DNA of 64,000 nt from Paenibacillus turpanensis. Its GTDB lineage: Bacteria > Bacillota > Bacilli > Paenibacillales > YIM-B00363. The notes beneath the pieces were generated by a model, which saw only the letters and a list, made by a program, of their open reading frames with translations, was not told the DNA's origin and did no database searches. The position numbers and the translations under genes were made by a program. The stretch covers positions 221,213 to 285,212 of the forward strand of contig NZ_WTLI01000001.1 of assembly GCF_011421635.1 (NCBI RefSeq). The letters are read 5' to 3'. This document shows, piece after piece, positions 44,434-53,624 of the stretch (within the stretch, counting starts at the first letter, position 1; each line of letters begins with the position of its first letter).

Positions 44434-45438
44434 TTAAATCGATGTAACCGAATTGCGTGTAATGATTTCATGCGGCAAAATTACGCGGTTCTGCTGGACG
44501 TTTTCTTTCTTCATCAGCTTCGTTAACAAACGCATCGCTACCGCTCCAATATCATACATCGGCTGAGCAACCGTAGTCAGCTGCGGACGAACCATCGAAG
44601 CCATCCGAATATTATCTACGGAAATGACTGAAATATCGGCAGGAACTCGCAGCCCCATATCTTGGATAGTATGGATTGCACCAATCGCCATTTCATCGGT
44701 TGCTGTGAAAATTGCGGTCGGGCGATCCTCCAGCTCAACAAAATACTTGGTCAGCTCTAGACCGGATTCATAACGGTAATTACCGACGCGAACATATTCG
44801 TCGCGCAGCGCGATGCCTGCTTGCTCCAAGGCGCGTTTGTACCCTTGATAACGGGCAAATCCATTCGCAGGATCCTGCAGCGTACCGCTGATCATCGCAA
44901 TTTTGCGATGTCCTTGGCGAATCAGTTCATTGACTGCATCAAAAGCGGCCGCTTCATGATCGATATCCACCGCAGGCATCATTTCTTTCTCATCCGTCGT
45001 AGCGCACAATACGATTGGAACCGACGCCGTACGGAACGCCTGAATATGCTCTTCCGTGACAACGCCGCCCATGAATAGCAGCCCGTCCACTTGCTTTTCA
45101 AGCAGGGTGTTTACCACGCGGATTTCTTTATCCTTCCGCTTATCGGCATTACACAAAATAATATTGTAATGATACATATTGGCAATATCTTCAATTCCAC
45201 GTGCTACCTCGGAAAAAATCGGGTTCGAAATATCCGGAATAACGACGCCAACCGTCGTTGTTTTCTTACTCGCTAGTCCCCGCGCAACAGCATTCGGGCG
45301 ATAGCCTAAACGCTCGATCGCTTCAAATACCTTTTTCCGGGTTTGCGGTTTGACGTTCGGATTGTTGTTGACAACTCGGGAAACGGTAGCCATCGATACG
45401 CCAGCTTCTCTTGCAACATCATAAATCGTAACCGTCAC
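44434..45438 (-). CDS. ccpA: Catabolite control protein A
   Basis: CcpA is the LacI-family master regulator of carbon catabolite control, activated by HPr-Ser46-P or Crh-Ser46-P. The 334 residues match the B. subtilis length. The helix-turn-helix segment is [21 protein letters not shown] (cited in part), followed by [24 protein letters not shown]. The start is GTG at 45438, preceded by TTGGAGAG; an upstream ATG at 45471 has no ribosome site. Own promoter at 45501-45529. Sits near its targets acsA/acuAC. Confidence 0.95.
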   Translation of the reverse strand: MTVTIYDVAREAGVSMATVSRVVNNNPNVKPQTRKKVFEAIERLGYRPNAVARGLASKKTTTVGVVIPDISNPIFSEVARGIEDIANMYHYNIILCNADKRKDKEIRVVNTLLEKQVDGLLFMGGVVTEEHIQAFRTASVPIVLCATTDEKEMMPAVDIDHEAAAFDAVNELIRQGHRKIAMISGTLQDPANGFARYQGYKRALEQAGIALRDEYVRVGNYRYESGLELTKYFVELEDRPTAIFTATDEMAIGAIHTIQDMGLRVPADISVISVDNIRMASMVRPQLTTVAQPMYDIGAVAMRLLTKLMKKENVQQNRVILPHEIITRNSVTSI

Positions 45439-45500
45439 TGTTCTATCTCTCCAATTTTTCGTAATTATCATTCACGTTCGAACAAGCCCACTTAACAGTT

Positions 45501-45529
45501 ATGATACGACAAAATATGACTTTGTGCAA
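45501..45529 (-). promoter_or_regulatory. Promoter of ccpA
   Basis: Minus strand TTGCAC (45529-45524), 17 nt, TATCAT (45506-45501). Confidence 0.7.
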
Positions 45530-45556
45530 TGAAAACCATGAAAACGGAAAAAAACG

Positions 45557-45592
45557 CAAAAACCCCGAGCCTTACGGCCCGAGGGTTTTGAG
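45557..45592 (-). terminator. Terminator of the 45572-45997 gene
   Basis: Minus strand AACCCTCGGGCC-GTAA-GGCTCGGGGTT followed by TTTGCG. It overlaps the last codons of the gene it serves. Confidence 0.8.
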
Positions 45593-45997
45593 GTCATATG
45601 TAGCATGACGTGTTACTTGCTTTAGGCGGTTTTGGACATCTGCAATCCACGCTTCATCATTCAGCGAGTTAGCCAGCAGCAGCAAATCGAGCAGCTGGTT
45701 AATGCGGTCCTCTAAGATCTTTTGCACCGGAATATGCACTTGATCCTTCTGGGATACGGCGCACATGAGATGAGCCAGCTCGTTGTATTCGTTAAAATAC
45801 AATTGCTGCTTCGAAGGATTCGTACCAAGTCCTCCGATCAGTCCTGTTAGCTCCGGCTTTACCTCAGGAATGACTTCGCTGCTGCTGCAGCTGTCACACG
45901 AATAGATCGGCACATTTTCGATTTCTACTTTATTAGAGAATATTACGGTACGAAGGTGCAGCGACATGGAATCACCGCATTTGCATTGCTTCTGCAT
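45572..45997 (-). CDS. Small protein with two Cys pairs (YgiT-like zinc finger)
   Basis: A 141-residue protein, probably zinc-binding: CKCG at residues 5-8 and CDSC near residue 34 make two metal-binding knuckles; the rest is helical with a Leu-rich segment RINQLLDLLLLANSL and an N-terminal LGTNPSKQQLYFNEYNELAHLM core. The YgiT-type name rests only on the Cys arrangement. ATG 45997 has GGGGAG 8 nt upstream, 24 codons shorter than the longest frame. Function not assigned. Confidence 0.6.
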   Translation of the reverse strand: MQKQCKCGDSMSLHLRTVIFSNKVEIENVPIYSCDSCSSSEVIPEVKPELTGLIGGLGTNPSKQQLYFNEYNELAHLMCAVSQKDQVHIPVQKILEDRINQLLDLLLLANSLNDEAWIADVQNRLKQVTRHATYDLKTLGP

Positions 45998-46120
45998 GTA
46001 ATTAACTCCCCCAGCCAGAAAATAAGAGCTGTTTTCAGCCCTTAGCAAATCGAACTTCTTATACTATACATATTCGATTTTTCAGCTAAATCTCCTGCCC
46101 GGAGGGAGTAACACTTTTTG

Positions 46121-46657
46121 TCAACTGCGCTTGGCTGCGAGCAGTTCTACAAACGCCAGCGTGAACGCCGGAAGGTCAGGCGGTCTGCGTCCGGATACGA
46201 TGTGGCGGTCCACTACAACCTCTTCATCGACCCATGTCGCGCCAGCATTTTCAAGGTCGTCTTTTATCCCCGGAGTCGATGTCATCGTAAAGCCATTGCA
46301 AATTTTCGCCGAAATGAGCACCCATCCCGCATGGCATATATGTGCGATCGGCTTTTCCGCAGCATGAAATTGTTTCGTCAGCCGAAGAACAGGCTCATAC
46401 CTTCTGAGCTTATCCGGCGCCCATCCTCCAGGAACGTATAGGCCGGCAAAATCGTCAGCTTCCAACCCCTCAAAGGAAACATCCGCTTTTAACGGTACGC
46501 CATATTTCCCGATATAAGTTTTCCCTGCCTCTGCCCCCGCTACGACGACCTCTGCTCCGGCCTCGCGTAAACGCAGCACAGGATACCACATTTCCAAATC
46601 CTCGAATTCCTCATCTACAAAAGCCAGCACCCGAAGTCCCTCTAAAGGTTTTGTCAA
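46121..46657 (-). CDS. DJ-1/PfpI family protein
   Basis: A 178-residue class I glutamine amidotransferase-like protein of the PfpI/YhbO type. It has the nucleophile elbow HICHAGWVLISA with the catalytic Cys near 110, YVPGGWAPDKLR, and an N-terminal VLAFVDEEFEDLEM with the acid that activates the cysteine. Members of this family are proteases or deglycases/chaperones linked to stress. It is not tied to neighbours on sequence evidence. Confidence 0.88.
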   Translation of the reverse strand: MTKPLEGLRVLAFVDEEFEDLEMWYPVLRLREAGAEVVVAGAEAGKTYIGKYGVPLKADVSFEGLEADDFAGLYVPGGWAPDKLRRYEPVLRLTKQFHAAEKPIAHICHAGWVLISAKICNGFTMTSTPGIKDDLENAGATWVDEEVVVDRHIVSGRRPPDLPAFTLAFVELLAAKRS

Positions 46658-46685
46658 TTGAATCGCCTCCTAGTGATAGTTTCAA

Positions 46686-48434
46686 TTATTTAAAAGCAGC
46701 CGTTAGCCGCGCCGGTGGGTCCATCAGCGCCTTCACTTGAGCACTCGTCGTGCATCTCATCACTTGCTCCAAGCGCTTCACCGCTTCCTCCGTGCGGGCC
46801 TGCAGTACACGCTGCTTCAGGGGCAGCAGGGACTGCACCGACATGCTGAGATGATTCACGCCAAGACCTAGCCAAAACGGCAAAGCCCTTACGTCCCCAG
46901 CCATCTCGCCACAAACACCGAGCTCGATACCGGCGCGCTTCGCAGCCAGCACCGTATCACGGATAATGCGCAGCACTCCTGGCTGGTATGGGTCATACAT
47001 ATGAGCAATATGCTCGTTCATCCGGTCAACGGCCAGTACATACTGCGTTAAGTCATTCGTGCCGATACTGAAAAATTCCACTTCTTCCGCCAGCAAATCC
47101 GCAATCAGCGCAGCGGCAGGTACTTCAATCATAATCCCTACTGGGATGTCCTCCTTAAACGGAAGTCCTTCCCTGCGCAACTCATCCTTCGCTTCCTCTA
47201 GCAGCGCTTTCGCTTGACGAATTTCATCCACTGACGTAATCATTGGAAACAGTACTTTCACGTTGCCGTGAACCGTCGCCCGTAGGATCGCGCGGAGCTG
47301 CGTTTTGAACAGGTCGGTCCGATCCAAGGATATTCGGATCGCACGGTAGCCCAGCACCGGGTTTTCTTCCTCGTTTAAAGACAAGTATTCCAGCTGCTTA
47401 TCCGCCCCGACATCCAGCGTACGAATGATGACCGGCCGGTGACCCATTTTTTCGGCAGCGCTGCGGTATACGTCGTACTGCTCCTCTTCATTTGGAAAAG
47501 CGTCTCGGTCCATGTATACAAATTCCGTTCGGAATAAGCCTACCCCTACAGCGCCATATTGCAGCGCTTGGTCCAGCTCCTTTAACGAAGTAATATTCAC
47601 TTCCAGGTGAATTTCTGTGCCGTCCAAAGTTTTCGCCTGCTCCAGGGCGATGCGCTTCAGGTTTTCCAGGTTGGCTTCCAGATGGGCCTGCAGCAGCTTA
47701 TATTCAGAAATGACCGCGTCCGTAGGATTTACGTATATAAGCCCTTCTTCCCCGTCAATAATAAGCAGATCCCCGGTTTGAATCGGCTGATCGAGCTTTC
47801 CTTCGAGACCCATAACGAGCGGCACCGCCATGGCGCGAGCCATGATGGCTGCATGGGAGGTAACTCCTCCGGCCATCGTAACGACACCTATTACATGGGA
47901 AGGATTTAAGTGAGCCAGCTGAGAAGGCGAAATTTCCTTAGCGACGAGAATAAACGGTTCGCTTGTTTCCGGCAGTACTACATCCGGTTTTCCAAGCAAG
48001 TGCTTGAGGAGTCGGTTTCCGACATCCTTAATGTCCAAAGCCCGCTCCTTCATATAGTCGTCATCCAGTAAATCAAACATATTGACGAACTTATCGATAA
48101 CTTCCTTCACCGCTACTTCAGCCGCCTTATACTGGCGCTGAATGATTCCTTGAATTTCATTCATAAAAATCGGATCGTCCAAAATTGCCAGGTGAGCGTC
48201 GAAAATGCTGGAAGGCTCACCGCCGATTACATCCGAAAGCTCATTCTTAATGGAGCGGATTTCTCGTTTGGAGGTCCTGATCCCGTCGGATAACCGTTCG
48301 AATTCGGCGGCTAGATCAGTTACATCAATCATTTTATCGGGCAGCTCCCATTCCCAGGAAGGCAGCACGAACGCTTTTCCGGTTACAATTCCGGATGAAG
48401 CTCCGATGCCTTTAAGCGTTTGTCTTGTTGTCAC
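46686..48434 (-). CDS. ptsI: PTS enzyme I (phosphoenolpyruvate-protein phosphotransferase)
   Basis: Enzyme I takes phosphate from PEP and passes it to HPr, starting sugar uptake by the PTS. The 582-residue protein has the HPr-binding N-terminal half, the phosphohistidine His194 in GGVTSHAAIMAR, and the PEP-binding TIM barrel with VGLFRTEFVYMDRD, FSIGTNDLTQY and LGVCGEMAGD. The start is taken as GTG at 48434 with AAAGGAGG 9 nt upstream (a GTG three codons earlier touches the ribosome site). It overlaps the ptsG-like gene by 23 bp. No ptsH lies beside it, unlike most operons. Confidence 0.94.
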   Translation of the reverse strand: MTTRQTLKGIGASSGIVTGKAFVLPSWEWELPDKMIDVTDLAAEFERLSDGIRTSKREIRSIKNELSDVIGGEPSSIFDAHLAILDDPIFMNEIQGIIQRQYKAAEVAVKEVIDKFVNMFDLLDDDYMKERALDIKDVGNRLLKHLLGKPDVVLPETSEPFILVAKEISPSQLAHLNPSHVIGVVTMAGGVTSHAAIMARAMAVPLVMGLEGKLDQPIQTGDLLIIDGEEGLIYVNPTDAVISEYKLLQAHLEANLENLKRIALEQAKTLDGTEIHLEVNITSLKELDQALQYGAVGVGLFRTEFVYMDRDAFPNEEEQYDVYRSAAEKMGHRPVIIRTLDVGADKQLEYLSLNEEENPVLGYRAIRISLDRTDLFKTQLRAILRATVHGNVKVLFPMITSVDEIRQAKALLEEAKDELRREGLPFKEDIPVGIMIEVPAAALIADLLAEEVEFFSIGTNDLTQYVLAVDRMNEHIAHMYDPYQPGVLRIIRDTVLAAKRAGIELGVCGEMAGDVRALPFWLGLGVNHLSMSVQSLLPLKQRVLQARTEEAVKRLEQVMRCTTSAQVKALMDPPARLTAAFK

Positions 48435-50304
48435 TTGTTTCACCCTCCTTTAAAATGACGGACATCACTGAAGCCTGCCCCTTCTTCACCGGCTTAAACG
48501 GCGCAAAGCTCCAGGATTTGACGAGCCCAGGGTTCGTAATCAGCATCGGTGTGGCGATTGACTTCGCATGCTTCTTTAGCTTGCCAAGATCAAAGCGCAC
48601 AAGTGTTTGGCCTGGCACCACCTCGTCGCCTTCCTGGACGTGAACCGTCATTCCCTTTCCTTCCATCTGAGAAGAATCGATCCCGATATGAAGCAGCACC
48701 TCGAGCTTTTCCGGCGTCACAATCCCAATCGCATGCTTCGTCGGATAAATATGCAAGATGCGCCCCTTTACCGGCGCGACCAGCTCACCCCGGTCTGGGA
48801 AAAAGGCCACGCCGTCACCGACCAGCTTTCCGGCAAAGATTGCGTCAGGCACTTCTTCAAGCGGAATCATCACCCCCTGCATCGGGGAATGAAAATGCAC
48901 CTGCCTTACATCCTTACGCAGCACTTTAATAATTTCTTCGCGGATCAGCTCGGAAAACGTTCCGAAAACGACTTGAATATTACCTCCGCCAAGCCGAATG
49001 ACCCCCGCAGCTCCGAGATGCTTCAAAGCAGTAAAATCGGCGAGACGGTCGTTGACAAGCGTTAAACGGAGCCTCGTAATGCACGCTTCAATATGTACAA
49101 TATTTTCCTTGCCGCCAAGCGCCTGCAAAATTAACGGGGAACGATACGGTATATCACCCGCCCAATCTTCAAGCGGCGACCCCTCTTCCCTTCCCGGAGT
49201 TGGAATTTGAAACCGCCGAATGGCCCAGCGAAATAAAAAGTAATATACAAAGCCATAAGCAATGCCGACAGGCAGGAGCAGCATCGCATTTTTAGACAGA
49301 TGATAGTTCATCAAGAAGTCAATTAACCCACCGGCAAATGAAAAGCCATGGTGAATATCGAGCAAATGCGCAATCCACATCGCTAAGCCGGATAATATCG
49401 CATGAACGGCAAACAGCGTAGGCGCAGCAAACAGGAACGCGAACTCAATCGGTTCCGTGACGCCTGTCAAAGCCGATCCCATGGCAGCGGTCAAGAAGGT
49501 CGCACGCACCTTCGGCTTTAAGTCTTCCCTTGCTTCATGGATGATGGCAAATGCAATCGCGGGGAGGGCGAAGATCATAATCGGATACAAACCGGCCATA
49601 TAAAGCCCCGCTGTCGGATCCCCGGCAAAAAAGCGCGGTAAATCACCGCTTACGACGATTCCATTTTCCAATTCATACGAGCCGACTTGAAACCACACAA
49701 AATTGTTTAAAATATGATGAAGCCCCGTAGGAACAAGAAGACGATAAAAAACGCCGTACAGAAAAGCGCCGAAGCCGCCTAGGCCGACTAAAAAGGAGCC
49801 CACCCCAAGAAGCGCGGTCTGCAGTGGCGATCCCATCCAAAACATGATCAATGAGATAAATACTGCCTCAAAGGATACAAGCAGCGGAACGATACGGGGA
49901 CCGCCGAAAAATTGAATGTATTCCGGCAGCTTTACGTTCTTAAAACGATGAAAGGTGAGGGCACTGACCAGACCGATTAAAATACCGCCGGGTACTCCAA
50001 GCTGTAAATCAAGCCCTAAATAAACGTAAGTCAGCTGCTCATAAATAAAATATCCGATCAGTGCCGACATGCCGGCCATTCCTGCGCTTTCGGTTAGACC
50101 AAGCGCTACTCCGACGGCAAATATGTACGGGAGGTAGGTGAAAATTGAGCTCCCCGCGATGACAAGCACCGTCGAAACCGACGGCAGGCCAAACGCAGCC
50201 CATGGCAGCTGGGATAAAAACAAGGCAAGGGCAGCTGCTGGCAAAGCAATCATCGGCAGCATTAGCGAACGCCCAAACTGCTGCAGAATCCCCATTCCAT
50301 TCAT
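48412..50304 (-). CDS. ptsG: PTS glucose-family permease EIICBA
   Basis: A 630-residue fused transporter: EIIC membrane channel (about 1-370, ten or more helices), EIIB domain with phosphocysteine Cys408 in HIEACITRLRL, and EIIA domain (about 475-630) with His539 in LLHIGIDSS and the KHAIGIVTPE loop. The glucose/N-acetylglucosamine superfamily is clear; which sugar is uncertain. It imports and phosphorylates its sugar at the membrane. ATG 50304 has GAAGGGGC upstream. It is transcribed with ptsI. No GlcT-type antiterminator hairpin was seen in its short leader. Confidence 0.88.
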   Translation of the reverse strand: MNGMGILQQFGRSLMLPMIALPAAALALFLSQLPWAAFGLPSVSTVLVIAGSSIFTYLPYIFAVGVALGLTESAGMAGMSALIGYFIYEQLTYVYLGLDLQLGVPGGILIGLVSALTFHRFKNVKLPEYIQFFGGPRIVPLLVSFEAVFISLIMFWMGSPLQTALLGVGSFLVGLGGFGAFLYGVFYRLLVPTGLHHILNNFVWFQVGSYELENGIVVSGDLPRFFAGDPTAGLYMAGLYPIMIFALPAIAFAIIHEAREDLKPKVRATFLTAAMGSALTGVTEPIEFAFLFAAPTLFAVHAILSGLAMWIAHLLDIHHGFSFAGGLIDFLMNYHLSKNAMLLLPVGIAYGFVYYFLFRWAIRRFQIPTPGREEGSPLEDWAGDIPYRSPLILQALGGKENIVHIEACITRLRLTLVNDRLADFTALKHLGAAGVIRLGGGNIQVVFGTFSELIREEIIKVLRKDVRQVHFHSPMQGVMIPLEEVPDAIFAGKLVGDGVAFFPDRGELVAPVKGRILHIYPTKHAIGIVTPEKLEVLLHIGIDSSQMEGKGMTVHVQEGDEVVPGQTLVRFDLGKLKKHAKSIATPMLITNPGLVKSWSFAPFKPVKKGQASVMSVILKEGETSDNKTNA

Positions 50305-50385
50305 TTGTCTGCCCCTTCCGACGAAAAAATAAAAAATATTCTACAGGTAATGGTACGTGCATCTCCCTATTTTGTCAAAGGAAAG

Positions 50386-50412
50386 GAAAAGACCCCTCGA
50401 AAGGGGCCTTTT
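50386..50412 (-). terminator. Terminator after the Q/Y-rich protein gene
   Basis: AAAAGaCCCCT-CGAA-AGGGGcCTTTT with T-rich ends on both strands; serves the 50430-50825 gene. Confidence 0.85.
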
Positions 50413-50429
50413 CAATCGCTGTCCCAATA

Positions 50430-50825
50430 TTAGAAACGTGCAGTTGGGAATGCGGAAGGGCGAATGTTTTGTACATGTGCAGTTGTGCTAGCGCCGCCTT
50501 GGAACTGCTGGTATTGACCGTATTGAGCGCCTTGGTAGCCGTAGCCAGCAGGCTGGAAGGAATCTTCACGGAACGCACGGTCATGATCCGGTACATTACC
50601 TACATAGCTTGCAGTGTGGTAAGCTTCAGGATTTGTTGGGTGGCCGTATTGCGTGAATTGCGGCTGGAATTGCTGTTGGAAGCCAGCTGTTTGGAAGCTA
50701 GTCGGCTGGAAACCGCCTTGGTAGGAAGATTGTACATAACCTACCGGTTGATATTGACGCTGGTAACCGCGGTATTGAGATTGGATTGGAGATTGGATAG
50801 GACGCTGGAATTGTTGGTTGTACAT
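50430..50825 (-). CDS. Q/Y/F-rich low-complexity protein, possible spore coat or surface protein
   Basis: A 131-residue protein almost without Lys and Cys and dominated by Gln, Tyr, Phe, Gly and Ser, with repeats of the Q-P-x-Y/F and F-Q-x-x-F kind (PIQSPIQSQY, GFQPTSFQTAGFQQQF, YGYQGAQYGQYQQF). There is no signal peptide. The composition is prion-like and similar to Bacillus spore-coat proteins, but I found no specific family. A very strong AAGGAGG ribosome site and a dedicated terminator support a real, probably well-expressed gene. Function is not known. Confidence 0.7.
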   Translation of the reverse strand: MYNQQFQRPIQSPIQSQYRGYQRQYQPVGYVQSSYQGGFQPTSFQTAGFQQQFQPQFTQYGHPTNPEAYHTASYVGNVPDHDRAFREDSFQPAGYGYQGAQYGQYQQFQGGASTTAHVQNIRPSAFPTARF

Positions 50826-50970
50826 AGCCGAATTCCTCCTTAGAATAAATGAGTATAAGTCTTCAAAGGCGCCATCTGCAGGGCGTCCTCGTGAAGCCTT
50901 TACTATTATCTCTAAGGGTTTCGTTTTTTATTTACGGCTTTTTCAACATTTTTTTCGCGCAGCGCAAGAC

Positions 50971-51396
50971 TTATCCACGGCCGTTCGGCAATAAAATGGA
51001 GTCCTCCACCTTAATACAGCGGTCCATAACAACTTGAAGTCCGCCATCCTTCGCGATCCGGGCTGCCTCTTCGCTAAATACCCCCTGCTGAAGCCAGATC
51101 GCCTTAGCCTTAACCTGAACTGCTTCCTCTGCCACTGGCGGAGTCATCTCACTGCGCACAAAAACATTGACAATATCGATCGGCTCCGGCACATCACTTA
51201 GCGAAGGGTAAACCTTTTGCCCGAGCACCTCTTTCGCTGTTGGATGAACAGGGATAATTCGGTAGCCCTTCTTCTGCATCGCTTCCGAAACATAAAAAGC
51301 CGGACGCTCCGGGTTATCCGATAATCCGACGACTGCAATGACGCCGGCATGTTTCAGCATATCCTTTATTTCATCTCTCGATGGATTTTCAAACAT
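50971..51396 (-). CDS. CoA-binding protein (YccU type)
   Basis: A 141-residue Rossmann-fold protein of the CoA_binding_2 family: AVVGLSDNPERPAFYVSEAM at the N-terminus, YRIIPVHPTAKEVLG, and the later VFVRSEMTPPVAEEAV and LQQGVFSEEAARIA. The family resembles the CoA-binding domain of succinyl-CoA synthetase. A physiological role has not been fixed. It follows the C39 peptidase gene after 17 bp on the same strand, perhaps in one transcript. Confidence 0.85.
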   Translation of the reverse strand: MFENPSRDEIKDMLKHAGVIAVVGLSDNPERPAFYVSEAMQKKGYRIIPVHPTAKEVLGQKVYPSLSDVPEPIDIVNVFVRSEMTPPVAEEAVQVKAKAIWLQQGVFSEEAARIAKDGGLQVVMDRCIKVEDSILLPNGRG

Positions 51397-51413
51397 AATC
51401 CTGCCGCCCCTTC

Positions 51414-52262
51414 CTATTTAAAGCTATTGTACGAAAGTGCCTGCTTTCCAAGTGCTGCCCAGCTCTTTACAAACTGGGCCTTGTCCACCTTAATATTCGC
51501 GCTGCTTTTCAAAGGATCGTTTACATACACAGAATCTCGGTCGTAGCCCGTTAACAAAACGGAATGCTCCGAAAATGTAACGCGCACCGGGCCGTCCGGC
51601 GAATTCCATTGTACCCAATTGTACGGAACCTGATAATTAATTGTTGTCCAAACGACAACCGGAATTCCTTGCGATAGTTTATGCTCGAGGATATCAAACT
51701 CGGAGCCCGTCAGATCAACCGCCGTTGGCACATATTTTTCCAGCGTCGGGAAGAGCGCCTTATGATATATACCGAAGCCAGCTCCCGCAGCCGTAACCTC
51801 TCCGACAAAGCCGGTATTCGGATTTCCCCAGCTGGCGATCCGTCCCGCCTTATCGCGAACCAACGGGGTCGGATCACGCAGCATTTCAGCGGCAAGCTCC
51901 ATCTTCCCTATATTATAGCCATAAAACTGCAGCAGCATTGTTAAGCTTGTAATTTCACAGCCTCTAGGCAGCTCCGGATTTTGCAAAATAATTGGGGCTT
52001 CCAGCAGGACGGAATCTTTCTTTGGCTGTAGAGGCTCCGTCTGCTGTGGCGGTGCCGATTGGACCGGCGCAGCCTCCGCAGGCGGTGCCGCAGACGGTTC
52101 GGCCGGCACTTCAGCGGCCGAAACTGTTCCTGTTGGAAAGGATGCCCATGACTTTCCGCTCATTTTCCCATAAACCAACACACTAAACACGCTGCTGGAA
52201 AACAGCAAGCCGACAACCAACGTCAAAACCAATCCATATTTTAACGGCACAAGCATTCTCAT
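51414..52262 (-). CDS. Membrane-anchored C39-like peptidase (YvpB type)
   Basis: A 282-residue protein with an N-terminal membrane anchor (about 6-32), a Pro/Ala/Glu-rich extracellular linker (about 50-80) and a papain-like C39_2 domain. The catalytic residues are visible: Cys in LPRGCEITSLTMLL, His in FSEHSVLLTGYD and Asp in YVNDPL. It probably acts outside the membrane; the substrate is unknown. Two close ATGs (52262 and 52256) can start it; GAGG lies 5 nt before the first. It precedes the CoA-binding gene. Confidence 0.85.
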   Translation of the reverse strand: MRMLVPLKYGLVLTLVVGLLFSSSVFSVLVYGKMSGKSWASFPTGTVSAAEVPAEPSAAPPAEAAPVQSAPPQQTEPLQPKKDSVLLEAPIILQNPELPRGCEITSLTMLLQFYGYNIGKMELAAEMLRDPTPLVRDKAGRIASWGNPNTGFVGEVTAAGAGFGIYHKALFPTLEKYVPTAVDLTGSEFDILEHKLSQGIPVVVWTTINYQVPYNWVQWNSPDGPVRVTFSEHSVLLTGYDRDSVYVNDPLKSSANIKVDKAQFVKSWAALGKQALSYNSFK

Positions 52263-52316
52263 GAGGACCTCACACCTAAGTTGAAATTTGACGCCGGCTC
52301 CGGCTTAGTTGCTCAG

Positions 52317-53612
52317 CTATTGCTGCCATTCCACCTGCGCGCCTAACGCCTTAAGATGATCAAAATATTGCGGATACGACTTCGCCACGTGATGAGCATC
52401 GCGGATCAGCAGCCCTTTCTCGGAACGAAGACCAACCACGGTCAGCGCCATAATGACACGGTGGTCATAGTGAGCATCGATCTCCACTCCGCCTTCCACA
52501 CCGGCCGGTTTTCCGTGAACGATAATTTCACTCTGACGCTCTTCTACATCGGCGCCCGCTTTTTTCAGCTCATTCAAATAATCGGTTATTCGGTCGCATT
52601 CTTTATACCTTAAATTTTCCACATTGTAAAAACGCGAGGTTCCTTCGGCAAACACAGCTGCCGCGACCATCGCAAGCACCGCGTCCGTAAACTGGTCGCC
52701 ATCGAATTCTACGGCCTTCAGCTGCCCGTTACCTTGTACATGGACTACGCCGTTTTCATGCGTCATCGGCACGCCCATCGCCTTCAGCACATCAATCACG
52801 GCACGCTCGCCCTGCTTGCTGTTCTCCTCCAGACGGTTGACAACCACATCCGATTGGGTCACAGCGGCAGCCGCCAAAATCGCCGCGGAGCCCGGGTAAT
52901 CGCCTTGAACGGTATACTGCTTCGCTTCGTATCTCTGCTTGCCCGGAACACGGAAATGCATGAGATCCTCGGAGGCTTCGATTTGAATTCCAGCTTGGCG
53001 GATAACCTCCAGTGTTTGACCGACAACGACCTTCGATTTCAAGTCATCTCCAGTCACAATGATTTCACTGTCCTCATCAAGCAGCGGCGTCATAAACAGC
53101 AGCGAGCTTAAATATTGGGACGAAACCGTTCCGGAAACTTCAATACGTCCGCCGCGCGGCTGGCCGCCTTTAATTGTGATCGGCAGGCGTCCGTTTTGGT
53201 GCTCGATTTCGACATTCATCGTCTGCAGGGCATCGATCAAGTCGTTATGCGGCCGCTTCCCCAAGGAATCGGGATACATATTCACAAACGTCACTTCCGG
53301 AATAAATGCCGCTACCGACATTAAGAAGCGAAGCACCGCTCCAGCATTTCCTACGTTCAATTCTTGGACATGCTTCGGATTGCGGCCGAAACCGGTAATC
53401 GTCATTTTTACATCGTCTTCTTCCACAATTGCCCCGAGATCTTTCATACAACGGCGCATGGCGTCGCTGTCTTCACTATGAGCCGGGTAATAGATGGTGC
53501 TTGTCCCTTCGGCAAGAGCGGCAACGAGCATATACCGTGTCGTGTAGTTTTTCGAAGAAAGAGCTTGGATTTCACCTTGTAAACGAGGCGTCGGCTTTAC
53601 GACTACATTCAT
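52317..53612 (-). CDS. aroA: 3-phosphoshikimate 1-carboxyvinyltransferase (EPSP synthase), divergent active site
   Basis: AroA makes EPSP from shikimate 3-phosphate and PEP, a step to chorismate. The 431-residue protein has the family marks GNAG near residue 88, VSSQYLSSLLF, the later DQFTDAVLAM and NLRYKECDRI (the catalytic Asp and Glu). It is unusual at the substrate sites: the usual KSxSxR at the N-terminus is Lys21-Asn22-Tyr-Thr-Thr-Arg26, and the GTxxRP region reads Gly91-Ala92-x-x-Arg95-Phe96. The gene is not with other aromatic genes, but aroK lies 1.2 kb away. Start ATG 53612. I am confident it is an enolpyruvyl transferase, most likely AroA. Confidence 0.85.
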   Translation of the reverse strand: MNVVVKPTPRLQGEIQALSSKNYTTRYMLVAALAEGTSTIYYPAHSEDSDAMRRCMKDLGAIVEEDDVKMTITGFGRNPKHVQELNVGNAGAVLRFLMSVAAFIPEVTFVNMYPDSLGKRPHNDLIDALQTMNVEIEHQNGRLPITIKGGQPRGGRIEVSGTVSSQYLSSLLFMTPLLDEDSEIIVTGDDLKSKVVVGQTLEVIRQAGIQIEASEDLMHFRVPGKQRYEAKQYTVQGDYPGSAAILAAAAVTQSDVVVNRLEENSKQGERAVIDVLKAMGVPMTHENGVVHVQGNGQLKAVEFDGDQFTDAVLAMVAAAVFAEGTSRFYNVENLRYKECDRITDYLNELKKAGADVEERQSEIIVHGKPAGVEGGVEIDAHYDHRVIMALTVVGLRSEKGLLIRDAHHVAKSYPQYFDHLKALGAQVEWQQ

Positions 53613-53624
53613 GTCATTTCTCTC

